Shown: positions 16,043 through 24,123, counted from the stretch's first letter. The stretch is 25,159 nucleotides of DNA from Solirubrobacteraceae bacterium (GCA_016462625.1 JAEMSV010000056.1:1-25159); one strand, 5' to 3'. Notes: generated by a model from the letters alone, not told the origin. Numbers and translations are program-made.

Positions 16043-17068
16043 TCACGCTCCGGCGGTTTCGCCCGCCCGGCCCAGCGAGACGACGCAGTCGCCCGCCTCG
16101 AGCGATTGCGCCCGGGGGTCGTCGAACCGGAGCAGATCCTCACCGCGCAGGACGGCGATGACCGGGCCGTTCGCAGCGAACGCGCCGACCGGCCCGGCGT
16201 CGCTTGCGCCGACGTCGCACTGGACGATGTCGAGCCCTTCGCCGAACGACAGCAGGTCCTCGAGCAGTTCGACGATGCGCGGGTCGCGCGGCGCGTGGCC
16301 GAGCAGCCGGCCCGCCGCGCCCGAGGACACGACGACCGACGTCGCGCCGCTCTGGCGCACCAGGTGCGCGTTCTCCTCGTCGCGGACCTTCGCCGCAATG
16401 ACGGCGTTCGGGTTCAGCTCGCGCGCGGTGAGGGTGATGAGGACGATGCTCTCGTCGGTGCTCGACGCGACCACCACGCTCTTCGCGTCGGCGATCCCCG
16501 CCTGCTGGAGGACGCGTGCGTGCGTGGCGTTGCCGTGGACCGTCGCGAGGCCGGCCGTGCCGGCCATCTCCACCCGCTCGGCGTCGGTGTCGATCACGAC
16601 GAGTCTCGACGGATCGGGATCGCGCGCGAGGATCGTCCGCGCGGCGGCCTGGCCGGTGGCGCCGAAGCCGCAGAGGATGGTGTGTCCGGACAAGCGCTTT
16701 CTCCAGCGTCGTTGACGGTATTGGTCGAGCGTCGTGCCCGCGAGCACCTCGACGGTCGTGCCGACGAGGACGATCAGGAACAGGATGCGCGCCGGGGTGA
16801 TCAGGATGGTCGTCAAGAAGCGCGCCTGCTCGCTGACCGGGTAGATGTCGCCGTACCCGGTCGTCGTCACGCTGACCGTCGAGTAGTAGAAGGCGTCGAG
16901 CAGCGTGAGCCCGGCCACGCCGTTGTCCTGGTAGCCGTCGCGGTCGAGGTAGGCGATCGTCGCCACGAACGTGATCAGGCCGATCGCGATGAGCAGGCGC
17001 TGGCCGAGCAGCTTCAGCGGCGCCTGCCTGCGGGTCGGAAGGCGCAGGGTTCCCTGCTCGAAGGCCAT
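16043..17068 (-). CDS. Two-helix potassium channel with RCK (TrkA-N/TrkA-C) domain
   Basis: 341 residues. Helix 1 spans ~22-42 (GQRLLIAIGLITFVATIAYL). The pore loop carries the K+ selectivity filter TTTGYGD (68-74), then helix 2 spans ~84-112. A basic linker (QRRWRKR) leads to a cytosolic Rossmann-type RCK domain with GFGATG (134-139, GxGxxG) and VVIDTD ending at ~162, followed by a TrkA-C-like domain (~250-335). This is the layout of MthK/GsuK-type channels, tetramers gated by ligands such as Ca2+ or nucleotides; the ligand here is unknown. The gene starts 12 bp after the PEPC stop codon, so the two are almost certainly cotranscribed. An AAGG sequence 10 bases upstream is a weak Shine-Dalgarno match. 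The filter is intact, so a K+-selective channel is expected. Confidence 0.92.
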   Translation of the reverse strand: MAFEQGTLRLPTRRQAPLKLLGQRLLIAIGLITFVATIAYLDRDGYQDNGVAGLTLLDAFYYSTVSVTTTGYGDIYPVSEQARFLTTILITPARILFLIVLVGTTVEVLAGTTLDQYRQRRWRKRLSGHTILCGFGATGQAAARTILARDPDPSRLVVIDTDAERVEMAGTAGLATVHGNATHARVLQQAGIADAKSVVVASSTDESIVLITLTARELNPNAVIAAKVRDEENAHLVRQSGATSVVVSSGAAGRLLGHAPRDPRIVELLEDLLSFGEGLDIVQCDVGASDAGPVGAFAANGPVIAVLRGEDLLRFDDPRAQSLEAGDCVVSLGRAGETAGA

Positions 17069-17080
17069 GACGGCCGGACC

Positions 17081-19765
17081 TTATCCCGTGTTCCGGAGCC
17101 CCCCGGAGATCCCGTTGATCGCGAGGAAGCTCGCCCGCGACAACTCCTCGCCGCTCTCGCCCGCGCGGCGGCGCCGTAGCAGCTCGAGCTGGATGAACGA
17201 CAGCGGGTCGACCGCCGGGTTGCGGCGCTCGATCGACGTCTGCAGCACCGGCTCGCGGTCGAGCAGGCGCTCGCCGCCGGCGATCGCGATCAGCTCGTCG
17301 CGCGTGCGCAGGAACTCCGCCTCGATCTGGCACCAGATCCGCTCGCGCACCGCGTCGTCCTCGCACAGCGCGGCATAGCGCCGGGCGATGTCGAGGTCCG
17401 CCTTGGCGAGCGCCATCTCGGCGTTCGAGAGCAGTGCGGCGAAGAACGGCCAGTCGGCGTCCATCTCCCGCAGCAGCTCGATCCCGTGCTCCTCGCGGGC
17501 GGCGGTCAGGGCCGTGCCGAGGCCGTACCACGCGGGCAGCACGATCCGGGCCTGCGTCCAGCTGAAGACCCACGGGATCGCGCGGAAGTCCTCGATGCGG
17601 TCGGTCTGCTTGCGCTTGGCCGGCCGCGAGCCCAGCCGCAGGCGGCTGATCTCGTCGACCGGCGTGACGGCGTGGAAGAACGCCACGAAGTCGGGGTCGC
17701 CGTAGACCAGCTCGCGGTAGACCTCGGCCGACTGCCCGGCCATCGCCTCGATAACCGGCGTGAAGCGGGCGCGCCGGTCCTCGGAGAGCCGGGCGTCGCC
17801 GGGCCCGGCGCCGCGCAGCAGCGCGGCGCTCGCGGTCAGCTCCAGCTCGCGCGAGGCGATCTCCGTCACCGAATACTTCCCGGCGAGCACCTCGCCCTGC
17901 TCTGTGACCTTCAGGCGGCCGCCGACGGTCCCCGGCGGCTGCGCGAGGATCGCGACGTTGCTCGGCCCGCCGCCGCGCCCGACCGCGCCGCCGCGGCCGT
18001 GGAAGAAGATCCAGCGGACCGCGTACTCGCGCATCAGCTCGGCGAGCTCGACCTGCGCCCGGTACACCGCCCAGCCCGAGCCGACGTACCCGACGTCCTT
18101 GTTCGAGTCCGAATAGCCGACCATGATCTCCTGCTCATTGCCGACCCCCGCCAGGGCCGCGCGGTAGCAGGGCAGGTCCATCAGGGTCTTCATCGTCTCG
18201 GCCGCAGCGGCGAGCGTGTCCCCACTCTCGAACAGCGGGACGATCCGCAGGAGCGCGTCGCGGCCGCCGGCGCGCGACAGGCGGCACTCCTTCATGAGCA
18301 GGAGCACCTCGAGCAGGTCCACCGGCCCCGACGTGCCGGAGACGATGTAGCTGCGCAGGGCATCTCCATGCTCGCCGGTGACGAGGTCGTAGAGCAGGCG
18401 GAACGTCTCGACCGTCTCCTGGGTCGAGGCGCTGAACCCGCTGATGTCCGCGGGGATGAGCGGCCGGCGATGGTCGATCTCGCGGACGAGGACCGAGATC
18501 TTTGCATCGCGGTCGAGCGCCTCGTAGTCGTGCTCGATCCCGAGCTCCGCGAGGATCTCGCCGATCGCGTGCGCGTGGATCCCCGCGTGCTCGCGGATGT
18601 CCAAGCGCGCGAAGTGGAAGCCGAAGACCTCCACCTGCCGGATGGTGTCGCGCAGGTCGCCCTCGGCAACGTAGACCCCGCCGTGGGAGCGCAGCGCCGC
18701 GTCGGCCGCGCGCAGGTCGGCGAGCAGGGCGCCGGGGCCGTCGTATGCGGTGTCGTCGCCCTCGAGCGTCGCGCGGATCCGCCGCGCGATGAAGCTGAAC
18801 ACCCGCCGGTACGGCTCCTCGGGATTGCGCGAGGCGACCTCGTCGGCCAGCTCGGGGAAGTCCTCCGCCCCGGCGAGCAGCACGGCCAGCAGCTCCTCGG
18901 GCTCGCCGATCAGCCGTGACGACAGCGACACGCGCTCGGACAGCCGCACGACCCGGTCGTAGAGGAACCTCAGGCACGCCTCGCGCATGACCTCGAGCGT
19001 CTCCTGGGTCACCTCCGGCGTGACGTACGGGTTGCCGTCGCGGTCGCCGCCCATCCACGAGCCGAAGCGCAGCACCGGCGGGACGCTCGTGCCGGCGGCG
19101 TCCGGGAACACCTCCGCCACGGCCGCCTCGAGGTCGCGGTACAGCGCCGGGATGACCTCGGCGAGGCTCGACGTGAAGTACATGAGCCCGGTGCGGACCT
19201 CGTCGAGCACCTTGGGCGAGACCGCGCGGATCTCGTCGGACGCCCACAGCTCCTGCACCGACGCGGCGAGCCGCTGGCGCGCGGCGACGAGCGCGCTCGG
19301 CGTGCCCCGCTTCTCGTCGAGATCGCGCAGGGTGTTGAACACGCGCGAGAGCTTCTGCAGCGTCGTGCGCCGCCGCGCCTCGGTCGGGTGGGCGGTCATC
19401 ACAAGCTCGATGTCGGCCGCGGCGAGCAGCGCCCGCAGCTCGTCCGCGTCCACGCCATCGCTCGCGAGCCGGGTGATCGCGTCGCGGATCGAGCCGCGGC
19501 GCGGCGCGGGCGCTTCCGCGGACTCACGGATACGGAGCCGCCGCACCCGCTCGTTGTCCTCCGCGAGGTTGACCAGCTGGAACCAGCGCGTGAGCGAGCG
19601 GATCAGGACCTGGAGGTCCTCGACCGACAGCCCGGCGACGAGCGCTTCCAGCTCGGCCGCGGCGGACTCGTCGCCGCCGCGCAGCGCCTGGCCGAGCGCA
19701 ATCGCGCGCCGGTGCAGCTCGAGCGCCTCGGGGCCCTCGCCCGCGGCGACGACCTCCTCCAGCAC
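17081..19765 (-). CDS. ppc: Phosphoenolpyruvate carboxylase
   Basis: 894 residues from GTG 19765, full length for bacterial PEPC (about 880-930). The enzyme converts phosphoenolpyruvate and bicarbonate to oxaloacetate, replenishing the citric acid cycle in the cytosol. Motifs: MTAHPTEA with catalytic His126, GSWMGGDRDGNP (235-246), FGFHFARLDIREH (381-393), MVGYSDSNKDVGY (548-560), HGRGGAVGRGGGPS (589-602) and the C-terminal GISGGLRNTG, whose Asn in RNTG belongs to the aspartate inhibitor site in known enzymes. Allosteric control by aspartate is therefore plausible. The true start may be 22 codons upstream at CTG 19831: that frame adds ...DDEALLRE in keeping with the family N-terminus and has GGAGGT eight bases ahead, whereas GTG 19765 has no good Shine-Dalgarno sequence. 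It lies between ppk2 and a K+ channel gene, with tight spacing on both sides. Confidence 0.96.
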   Translation of the reverse strand: MLEEVVAAGEGPEALELHRRAIALGQALRGGDESAAAELEALVAGLSVEDLQVLIRSLTRWFQLVNLAEDNERVRRLRIRESAEAPAPRRGSIRDAITRLASDGVDADELRALLAAADIELVMTAHPTEARRRTTLQKLSRVFNTLRDLDEKRGTPSALVAARQRLAASVQELWASDEIRAVSPKVLDEVRTGLMYFTSSLAEVIPALYRDLEAAVAEVFPDAAGTSVPPVLRFGSWMGGDRDGNPYVTPEVTQETLEVMREACLRFLYDRVVRLSERVSLSSRLIGEPEELLAVLLAGAEDFPELADEVASRNPEEPYRRVFSFIARRIRATLEGDDTAYDGPGALLADLRAADAALRSHGGVYVAEGDLRDTIRQVEVFGFHFARLDIREHAGIHAHAIGEILAELGIEHDYEALDRDAKISVLVREIDHRRPLIPADISGFSASTQETVETFRLLYDLVTGEHGDALRSYIVSGTSGPVDLLEVLLLMKECRLSRAGGRDALLRIVPLFESGDTLAAAAETMKTLMDLPCYRAALAGVGNEQEIMVGYSDSNKDVGYVGSGWAVYRAQVELAELMREYAVRWIFFHGRGGAVGRGGGPSNVAILAQPPGTVGGRLKVTEQGEVLAGKYSVTEIASRELELTASAALLRGAGPGDARLSEDRRARFTPVIEAMAGQSAEVYRELVYGDPDFVAFFHAVTPVDEISRLRLGSRPAKRKQTDRIEDFRAIPWVFSWTQARIVLPAWYGLGTALTAAREEHGIELLREMDADWPFFAALLSNAEMALAKADLDIARRYAALCEDDAVRERIWCQIEAEFLRTRDELIAIAGGERLLDREPVLQTSIERRNPAVDPLSFIQLELLRRRRAGESGEELSRASFLAINGISGGLRNTG

Positions 19766-19832
19766 CTCGCGCAGCAGCGCTTCGTCGTCGGCGTAGCCGC
19801 GCGGCGACCCAGAGACAGCCGCGACGGTCAGG

Positions 19833-20642
19833 TCACCAGACCTCCGGCACGAACGTCTGGTCGTCCATCGGCGGACGGACGTAGCCCGTGCCCTTCTTCA
19901 GCGGCGGCAGCTTCAGCGGCGGCGGCGTCACGTTCTCGTACGGGATCGTGTTCAGCAGGTGCGTGATGCAGTTCAGCCGCGCGCGGCGCTTGTCGTCGGC
20001 GCGCACCACGTTCCACGGCGCCTGCTTGATGTCCGTGTGGAGGAACATCGCGTCCTTCGCCTTGGAGTACTCCTCCCAGCGCTCGCGGGACTGCAGATCC
20101 ATCGGGCTGAGCTTCCACCGTCGCATGGGATCGTGGACGCGCGCCTGGAAGCGCTTCTCCTGCTCCTCGTCGCTGACGCTGAACCAGTACTTGATCAGGA
20201 TGATGCCGGAGCGTACGAGCATCCGCTCGAACTCGGGGCAGGAGCGCATGAACTCGCGGTACTCGTCCTCGGTGCAGAAGCCCATCACGCGCTCGACGCC
20301 GGCGCGGTTGTACCAGGAGCGATCGAAGAGGACCATCTCGCCGGCCGACGGCAGGTGCTCGACGTAGCGCTGGAAGTACCACTGGGTCTTCTCGCGCTCG
20401 GTGGGGGTCGCCAGCGCGGCGATGCGGAAGTTGCGCGGGCTCGTGCGCTCGGTGATGCGCTTGATCACGCCGCCCTTGCCGGCGGCGTCGCGGCCCTCGA
20501 ACACGACGACGACCTTCAGCCCTTCCTGCTTGATGTACTCCTGCAGGAGCACGAGCTCGACCTGCAGCCGGCGGAGCTCCTCCTCGAACACCTCTTTCCC
20601 GAGGCGGCGCTTCTTCTTCGGGGTCTTCACGGTCTTGGCCAT
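19833..20642 (-). CDS. ppk2: Polyphosphate kinase 2 (PPK2 family)
   Basis: 269 residues, a single-domain PPK2. These enzymes use polyphosphate to phosphorylate nucleoside mono- or diphosphates, or run the reverse reaction. Motifs: Walker A EGRDAAGKGG (49-58), LATPTEREKTQWYFQRYV (78-95), Walker B FDRSWYNRAGVE (106-117), GIILIKYWFSVSDEEQ in the lid region and the conserved APWNVV. The N-terminus is Lys-rich (MAKTVKTPKKKRRLGK). The C-terminus is Pro/Lys-rich (TPPPLKLPPLKKGTG). Subclass (I, II or III; ADP or AMP preference) cannot be settled by eye, though size and sequence suggest class I. ATG 20642 has no good Shine-Dalgarno sequence. It is the first gene of the ppk2-ppc-channel run, 96 bp after the LAL regulator gene. 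The pairing with PEPC suggests a link between phosphate/energy reserve and anaplerosis, which is inference. Confidence 0.94.
   Translation of the reverse strand: MAKTVKTPKKKRRLGKEVFEEELRRLQVELVLLQEYIKQEGLKVVVVFEGRDAAGKGGVIKRITERTSPRNFRIAALATPTEREKTQWYFQRYVEHLPSAGEMVLFDRSWYNRAGVERVMGFCTEDEYREFMRSCPEFERMLVRSGIILIKYWFSVSDEEQEKRFQARVHDPMRRWKLSPMDLQSRERWEEYSKAKDAMFLHTDIKQAPWNVVRADDKRRARLNCITHLLNTIPYENVTPPPLKLPPLKKGTGYVRPPMDDQTFVPEVW
19840..19845 (-). promoter_or_regulatory. Shine-Dalgarno sequence that may serve a CTG start of ppc
   Basis: GGAGGT on the minus strand lies within the last codons of ppk2 and eight bases before an in-frame CTG (19829-19831) of the ppc frame. It is the only strong ribosome site near the 5' end of ppc, so it argues that translation starts upstream of the GTG at 19765. 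Confidence 0.4.
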
Positions 20643-20738
20643 AGTTGCGATGGATCATGACGCGGCCCGCGCGACGAGACGTCAGGTGCCGCCCGCGGGT
20701 CTGGACCGGCGGTCGGTAGACATGCAGTCTCGAGCGCG

Positions 20739-23558
20739 TTAGCCCGCGCCCAGCGCGGCGGGGAGCTGCGCGCGCGACCGGATGTCGAGCTTGCTGTAGA
20801 CCCGACCGAGGTGTACCTCGACGGTCTTGCGCGCGACCCACAGGGTCTCGGCGATCTCACGGTTGGAGAGGCCGGATGCGGCCAGCTCGGCGACCCGTCG
20901 CTCGCTCGGCGTCAGCGACTCGGGGCCGGAAAGGACCTCACGGCGCGGGCGCCCACCTGCGGCGAGCAGCTCTTCGCGCGCGCGGGCGGCGAGCCGGGTC
21001 GCGCCGATCTGAGTGGCGGCGTCGAGCGCCGTGCGCAGCGGCTCGCGAGCGTCCTTCGGCCGGCCGGCACGGCGCAGGGCCGCGCCGAGATCGTGGTGCC
21101 CCCAGCCGCGCTCGAGCGAGAGGTCGGACGCCTCCAGCTGCTCGACGGCGGCCTCGAGGAGCGCGATGTCGCCCTCGGCGTGGCCGCGCACCCGCAACGC
21201 GCAGCCGAGCACGCCGGGCGTGCCGACGACGCGCGCACGCTCCTCCTGCTCACGGCCCAGCTCGCGCGCCTCGTCGGTCGCGCCACGGCGGGCGAGCAGC
21301 TCGGTCAGCCGCAGCGATGCCTGCGTCTTCAGCGGCGAGACCCAGCCGCGCTCGGCGAGCAGCCGCCGGGCCTGGCGCAGGTCAGCCTCGGCGTCGTCGC
21401 GGCGACCCTGCAGGTCGCGGAGCTTGCCGCGGACGCTCAGCAGATCGGCGGCGGGCAGGATGCGCTCGAGCTCGGGCGTGAGCGTGATCGCCTCCGCGAC
21501 GGCCGCGGCCTCGTCGAGGGCGTCGCGCTCGATCAGCACCTCGATGAGGATCACCGCGAGCGAGAGCTGCCCGGCCTTCAGCCCGGCCTCGCGCGCGTGC
21601 GCGAAACCGGCGCGGGCGTGCGCCTCCGCCGTGGTCAGCGAGCCGAACGTGCACTGCGCGTAGGCCGCGGCGTGCTCGACGTAGACGGCGGTCAGCAGCG
21701 AGCCGGTGCGCCGCCGGTGCTCGGCGGCGGCGCCGATCGCCGCGAGGGTCTCCTCCGACCGTTCGGCCAGCCGCAGCGCCATCGCGCACAGGTTGTAGGT
21801 GCCGCTGTCGGGGCCGACGTCAGCGAGCAGCGCGCCGCCGCGCAGCGCGCGCTCGGCGTAGTCGGCGACCTCGGCCGCGGGCCGGCCGGTGTACGCGCCG
21901 TCGAACGCGAGGTGGGCGAGGACCAGCGGCGGTGGATCGGGCTCGGCGCGCGCCGCTTCCATCAACTCGCGCCGGCGTTCCTCCAGCGAGGCCGTGTACG
22001 ACGCGGCGACCAGCCGCATGTCCTGCAGCTGCAGCGTCAACGCGGGGTCGCGGGCATCGGCGAGTGCCGCCTCCAGCGCCTGATCGGCGCGGAGCGGGTC
22101 GGTGAGCAGGAGCGTGCGCGCCTGACCACCGCGCGCCCGAGCGGCGGCGTCGCCGTCGAGCCCCGCGGCCAGCGCCTCGTCGAAACGCTCCGGCGCGCCC
22201 GCGTCGCCGGCCTGCCCCTCCAGCTCGCCGAGCGTGAGCAGGATGTCCGCGCGGTCCTCGGGGGCGGGAGGCTCTGCGAGCGCACGGCGCAGCATGCTGA
22301 TCGCCGTGTCCAGCGCGCCCTCGCCGAGCGCGGTGGCGGCGACGGCGCGCAGGGTCGCCACCACCCACGGGTCGCCGGCCGGATCGGTCGCGAGCAGGTG
22401 GACCGCGACCTCCTCGCCGCGTGCGTGACGGCGGCGCAGCTGTGCCGCGGCCCGCGCGTGCAGCAGCGTCCGGCGCTCGGAGGGCATCGCGCCGTCGACG
22501 GCCTGCCGGACGAGCGGGTGGACGAACTCCGGCGTGTCGCGTTCGAGAATCTCGACGTCGACGAGCCGTTCGAGGGCGGTCCGGACCGCCGGCTCTGGCA
22601 GCTCGGTGAGCGCGCACACGTCGTCGACCCGCACACGCCCGCCGAGCACGACGCAGGCCTGGGCCACCGCCGCGACGTCGGGACCGAGCGGCAGCAGCCG
22701 GCGGCGGACGGCGGTCTCCACCCCCTCCGACCCGAGGTCCGCGACGCGCGCGGCATCCTCGTCGGTCCCTCGCAGCCCGCGCTCGGCGGCGTCGCGGGTC
22801 AGCTCCTGGACGAGGAGCGGGTTGCCGGCGCACGCCGCGGTCACGGCTTCGACGAATGCGGGCGCCGGCTCCGCTTCGAGCGCGGCGGCGACCACCTGCG
22901 CGGTGGCAGCGGCGCTGAGCGGCCGCGGCCGGACGATCGTCGTGGCCGGCCCCTCGGCCAGCAGGGCGAGCAGCTGCTCGTCGACGTCCGGCTCGCCCGT
23001 GCGGACGGCGCCGACCAGCAGGAGCGGCAGGCCCTCCAGGCGGCGGCCGAGGAACTCCAGCAGGCGCAGCGACGCGGCGTCGGACCAGTGCAGGTCGTCG
23101 GCGAGGATCAGGAGCGGCTGCTCGTCGCAGAGGTTCGCGCAGAGCCAGTAGAGCCCGTGGAGCACGGCGTGCGACGGCGCCGGCTCGACGCCAGCGTCGG
23201 ACGGCTCGAGAACCGCGAGCGCGTTGTGCGCCGCCCCGGCCAGCAGCCTTTCGCGAGTGGTTGGGTCGGCGCCGGCCAGCACCGGGTCGAGGAGCTGGTG
23301 GACCACGCCGAACGAGAACTCGCGGTCCAGCTGGGAGCCGGTCGCGCGCAGCCGGCGCAGCCCGTGCGCGTCCGCGACGTCGCGTGCCGCGCGCAGCACG
23401 GAGCTCTTGCCGATGCCCGCAGGCCCTTCGACGAGCAGGACCGCCCCCTCACCGCGCGCCGCCGCCTCCGCAAGCGCGTCGACCTGGCGCACCTCCGCGT
23501 CCCGCTCCAACAGCACGCGGGCACCGTACCCGCTCCGCGGCGGTGAACGGCCGTTCAC
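20739..23558 (-). CDS. LAL-type LuxR-family transcriptional regulator (AAA-like ATPase plus HTH)
   Basis: 939 residues. The N-terminal P-loop ATPase has Walker A GPAGIGKSS (45-53) and Walker B LLILADD followed by LHWSD (149-160), as in STAND/MalT-like ATPases. A long Ala/Leu/Arg-rich helical region (~350-870) is TPR-like and is where ligand or partner proteins usually bind. The C-terminal LuxR-type HTH (~882-939) contains LTPSERRVAELAASGLSNREIA and KTVEVHLGRVYSKL. Such regulators bind ATP and an inducer and activate promoters. GTG 23558 overlaps the cupin stop (GTGA), so translational coupling is likely. GTG 23516 (VLLERDAEV) is an alternative start that would match the usual beginning of LAL proteins. 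An 18-bp perfect palindrome covers the first start. The inducer and targets are unknown; the neighbouring cupin may supply or sense the signal. Confidence 0.93.
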   Translation of the reverse strand: MNGRSPPRSGYGARVLLERDAEVRQVDALAEAAARGEGAVLLVEGPAGIGKSSVLRAARDVADAHGLRRLRATGSQLDREFSFGVVHQLLDPVLAGADPTTRERLLAGAAHNALAVLEPSDAGVEPAPSHAVLHGLYWLCANLCDEQPLLILADDLHWSDAASLRLLEFLGRRLEGLPLLLVGAVRTGEPDVDEQLLALLAEGPATTIVRPRPLSAAATAQVVAAALEAEPAPAFVEAVTAACAGNPLLVQELTRDAAERGLRGTDEDAARVADLGSEGVETAVRRRLLPLGPDVAAVAQACVVLGGRVRVDDVCALTELPEPAVRTALERLVDVEILERDTPEFVHPLVRQAVDGAMPSERRTLLHARAAAQLRRRHARGEEVAVHLLATDPAGDPWVVATLRAVAATALGEGALDTAISMLRRALAEPPAPEDRADILLTLGELEGQAGDAGAPERFDEALAAGLDGDAAARARGGQARTLLLTDPLRADQALEAALADARDPALTLQLQDMRLVAASYTASLEERRRELMEAARAEPDPPPLVLAHLAFDGAYTGRPAAEVADYAERALRGGALLADVGPDSGTYNLCAMALRLAERSEETLAAIGAAAEHRRRTGSLLTAVYVEHAAAYAQCTFGSLTTAEAHARAGFAHAREAGLKAGQLSLAVILIEVLIERDALDEAAAVAEAITLTPELERILPAADLLSVRGKLRDLQGRRDDAEADLRQARRLLAERGWVSPLKTQASLRLTELLARRGATDEARELGREQEERARVVGTPGVLGCALRVRGHAEGDIALLEAAVEQLEASDLSLERGWGHHDLGAALRRAGRPKDAREPLRTALDAATQIGATRLAARAREELLAAGGRPRREVLSGPESLTPSERRVAELAASGLSNREIAETLWVARKTVEVHLGRVYSKLDIRSRAQLPAALGAG

Positions 23559-23559
23559 C
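23542..23559. promoter_or_regulatory. Perfect 18-bp palindrome at the cupin/LAL junction
   Basis: GGTGAACGGCCGTTCACC is exactly self-complementary. It contains the GTG start (23556-23558) and the cupin stop (23555-23557). The core GTGAACG/CGTTCAC has the size and look of a TetR-family operator, although a protein-coding coincidence cannot be excluded because it lies in coding sequence of both genes. A dyad here could allow control of the LAL gene separately from the cupin. Confidence 0.4.
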
Positions 23560-23977
23560 CCGACGTGGGTGGGGCGGGCAGGACGGTGACGCCGGCCGCG
23601 GCGAGGAGCGCGGCGGTGTCGTCGTCGTCCAGCTCTCCCTCCGCGAGTTTGGCCAGGACGGACTCGAGCCCCGCCGGGCGGAACAGCCAGAGGAACCGCG
23701 CCCCGGCGCCGATGGTGAGCCCGTGGGGCGCACCCGCCACGAGGACCACGGTCTCCCCTGGGCCGTACCGGGTCGATCCGATCCGGCGAGAGACCTCCAG
23801 CTCGCCGTCGAGGACCACGATCTGCTCGTCCTCATCGCGGTGCACGTGGGTCGCGACCGCGCAGGCGTCGGCCGCCTCGATCTCGATCACGGAGTAGTCG
23901 CCACCCGTCTGCGGCCCGTCCACACGGACGACGACACGCAGCCCGGCGGGCCAGAAGCGGGAGCGGGAATGGGCCAT
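23555..23977 (-). CDS. Small single-domain cupin
   Basis: 140 residues from ATG 23977; a GTG at 24013 would add 12 residues that look unlike the family. Motif 1 is THVHRDEDEQIVVLDGELEV, giving His44, His46, Glu51 and Gly58 in the canonical HxH...E...G spacing. Motif 2 is GETVVLVAGAPHGL with His85. These are the usual metal ligands (Fe, Mn, Ni or Zn) of cupins. The C-terminal ~40 residues are a probable helix followed by an acidic stretch (EGELDDDDTAALL) and the end PTSG. Small cupins act as dioxygenases, isomerases or ligand-binding sensor proteins, and the reaction cannot be assigned here. It is the first gene before the LAL regulator with a 4-base overlap, so it may make, degrade or bind that regulator's effector. 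A 25-bp inverted repeat lies 4 bp upstream of the start. Confidence 0.85.
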   Translation of the reverse strand: MAHSRSRFWPAGLRVVVRVDGPQTGGDYSVIEIEAADACAVATHVHRDEDEQIVVLDGELEVSRRIGSTRYGPGETVVLVAGAPHGLTIGAGARFLWLFRPAGLESVLAKLAEGELDDDDTAALLAAAGVTVLPAPPTSG

Positions 23978-23981
23978 GCGC

Positions 23982-24006
23982 ACACCGTGCCCGACGGGCG
24001 CGGTGT
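23982..24006. promoter_or_regulatory. 25-bp inverted repeat immediately upstream of the cupin start
   Basis: ACACCGTGCCCG and CGGGCGCGGTGT flank a single A and match at 11 of 12 positions as inverted copies. It begins 4 bp upstream of the ATG at 23977, so it covers the ribosome-binding region. It could be an operator blocking transcription, or an RNA hairpin that masks translation of the cupin and, through coupling, of the LAL regulator. Confidence 0.5.
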
Positions 24007-24013
24007 CTCCCAC

Positions 24014-24025
24014 GGGGGTCCCCCC
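24014..24025. promoter_or_regulatory. G5/C5 dyad in the cupin/TolB-like divergent promoter region
   Basis: GGGGGTCCCCCC, about 36 bp upstream of the cupin start and 98 bp upstream of the divergent gene, is followed by ACCCCTACATCAG (24034-24046). The dyad resembles the one at 6996-7012. ACCCCTAC is similar to half-sites bound by NarL/LuxR-type HTH domains, which fits a possible target of the LAL regulator; this is inference. No -10/-35 pair could be assigned with confidence. Confidence 0.3.
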
Positions 24026-24123
24026 AGAACATCACCCCTACATCAGCGCACGCGAAATCGCGGTGCAAAGGGTGGGGTGGCGTCCTGATGGCAAGGGCAC
24101 GCGCGCGGAACAGGATGCGAGCC

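Noticed and set aside
20692..20714. CCCGCGGG and GACCG/CGGTC dyads after the LAL stop, possible terminator
   Set aside because: Short GC palindromes without a T-run. The 20643-20738 gap shows no convincing terminator or promoter.
20811..23546. Plus-strand 911-codon frame opposite the LAL regulator
   Set aside because: Composition is typical of an antisense GC shadow, and the minus frame has Walker A, Walker B and LuxR HTH.
24047..24066. GCACGCGA/TCGCGGTGC imperfect hairpin before the TolB-like gene
   Set aside because: It needs a bulge and has short arms; indistinguishable from chance in GC-rich DNA.
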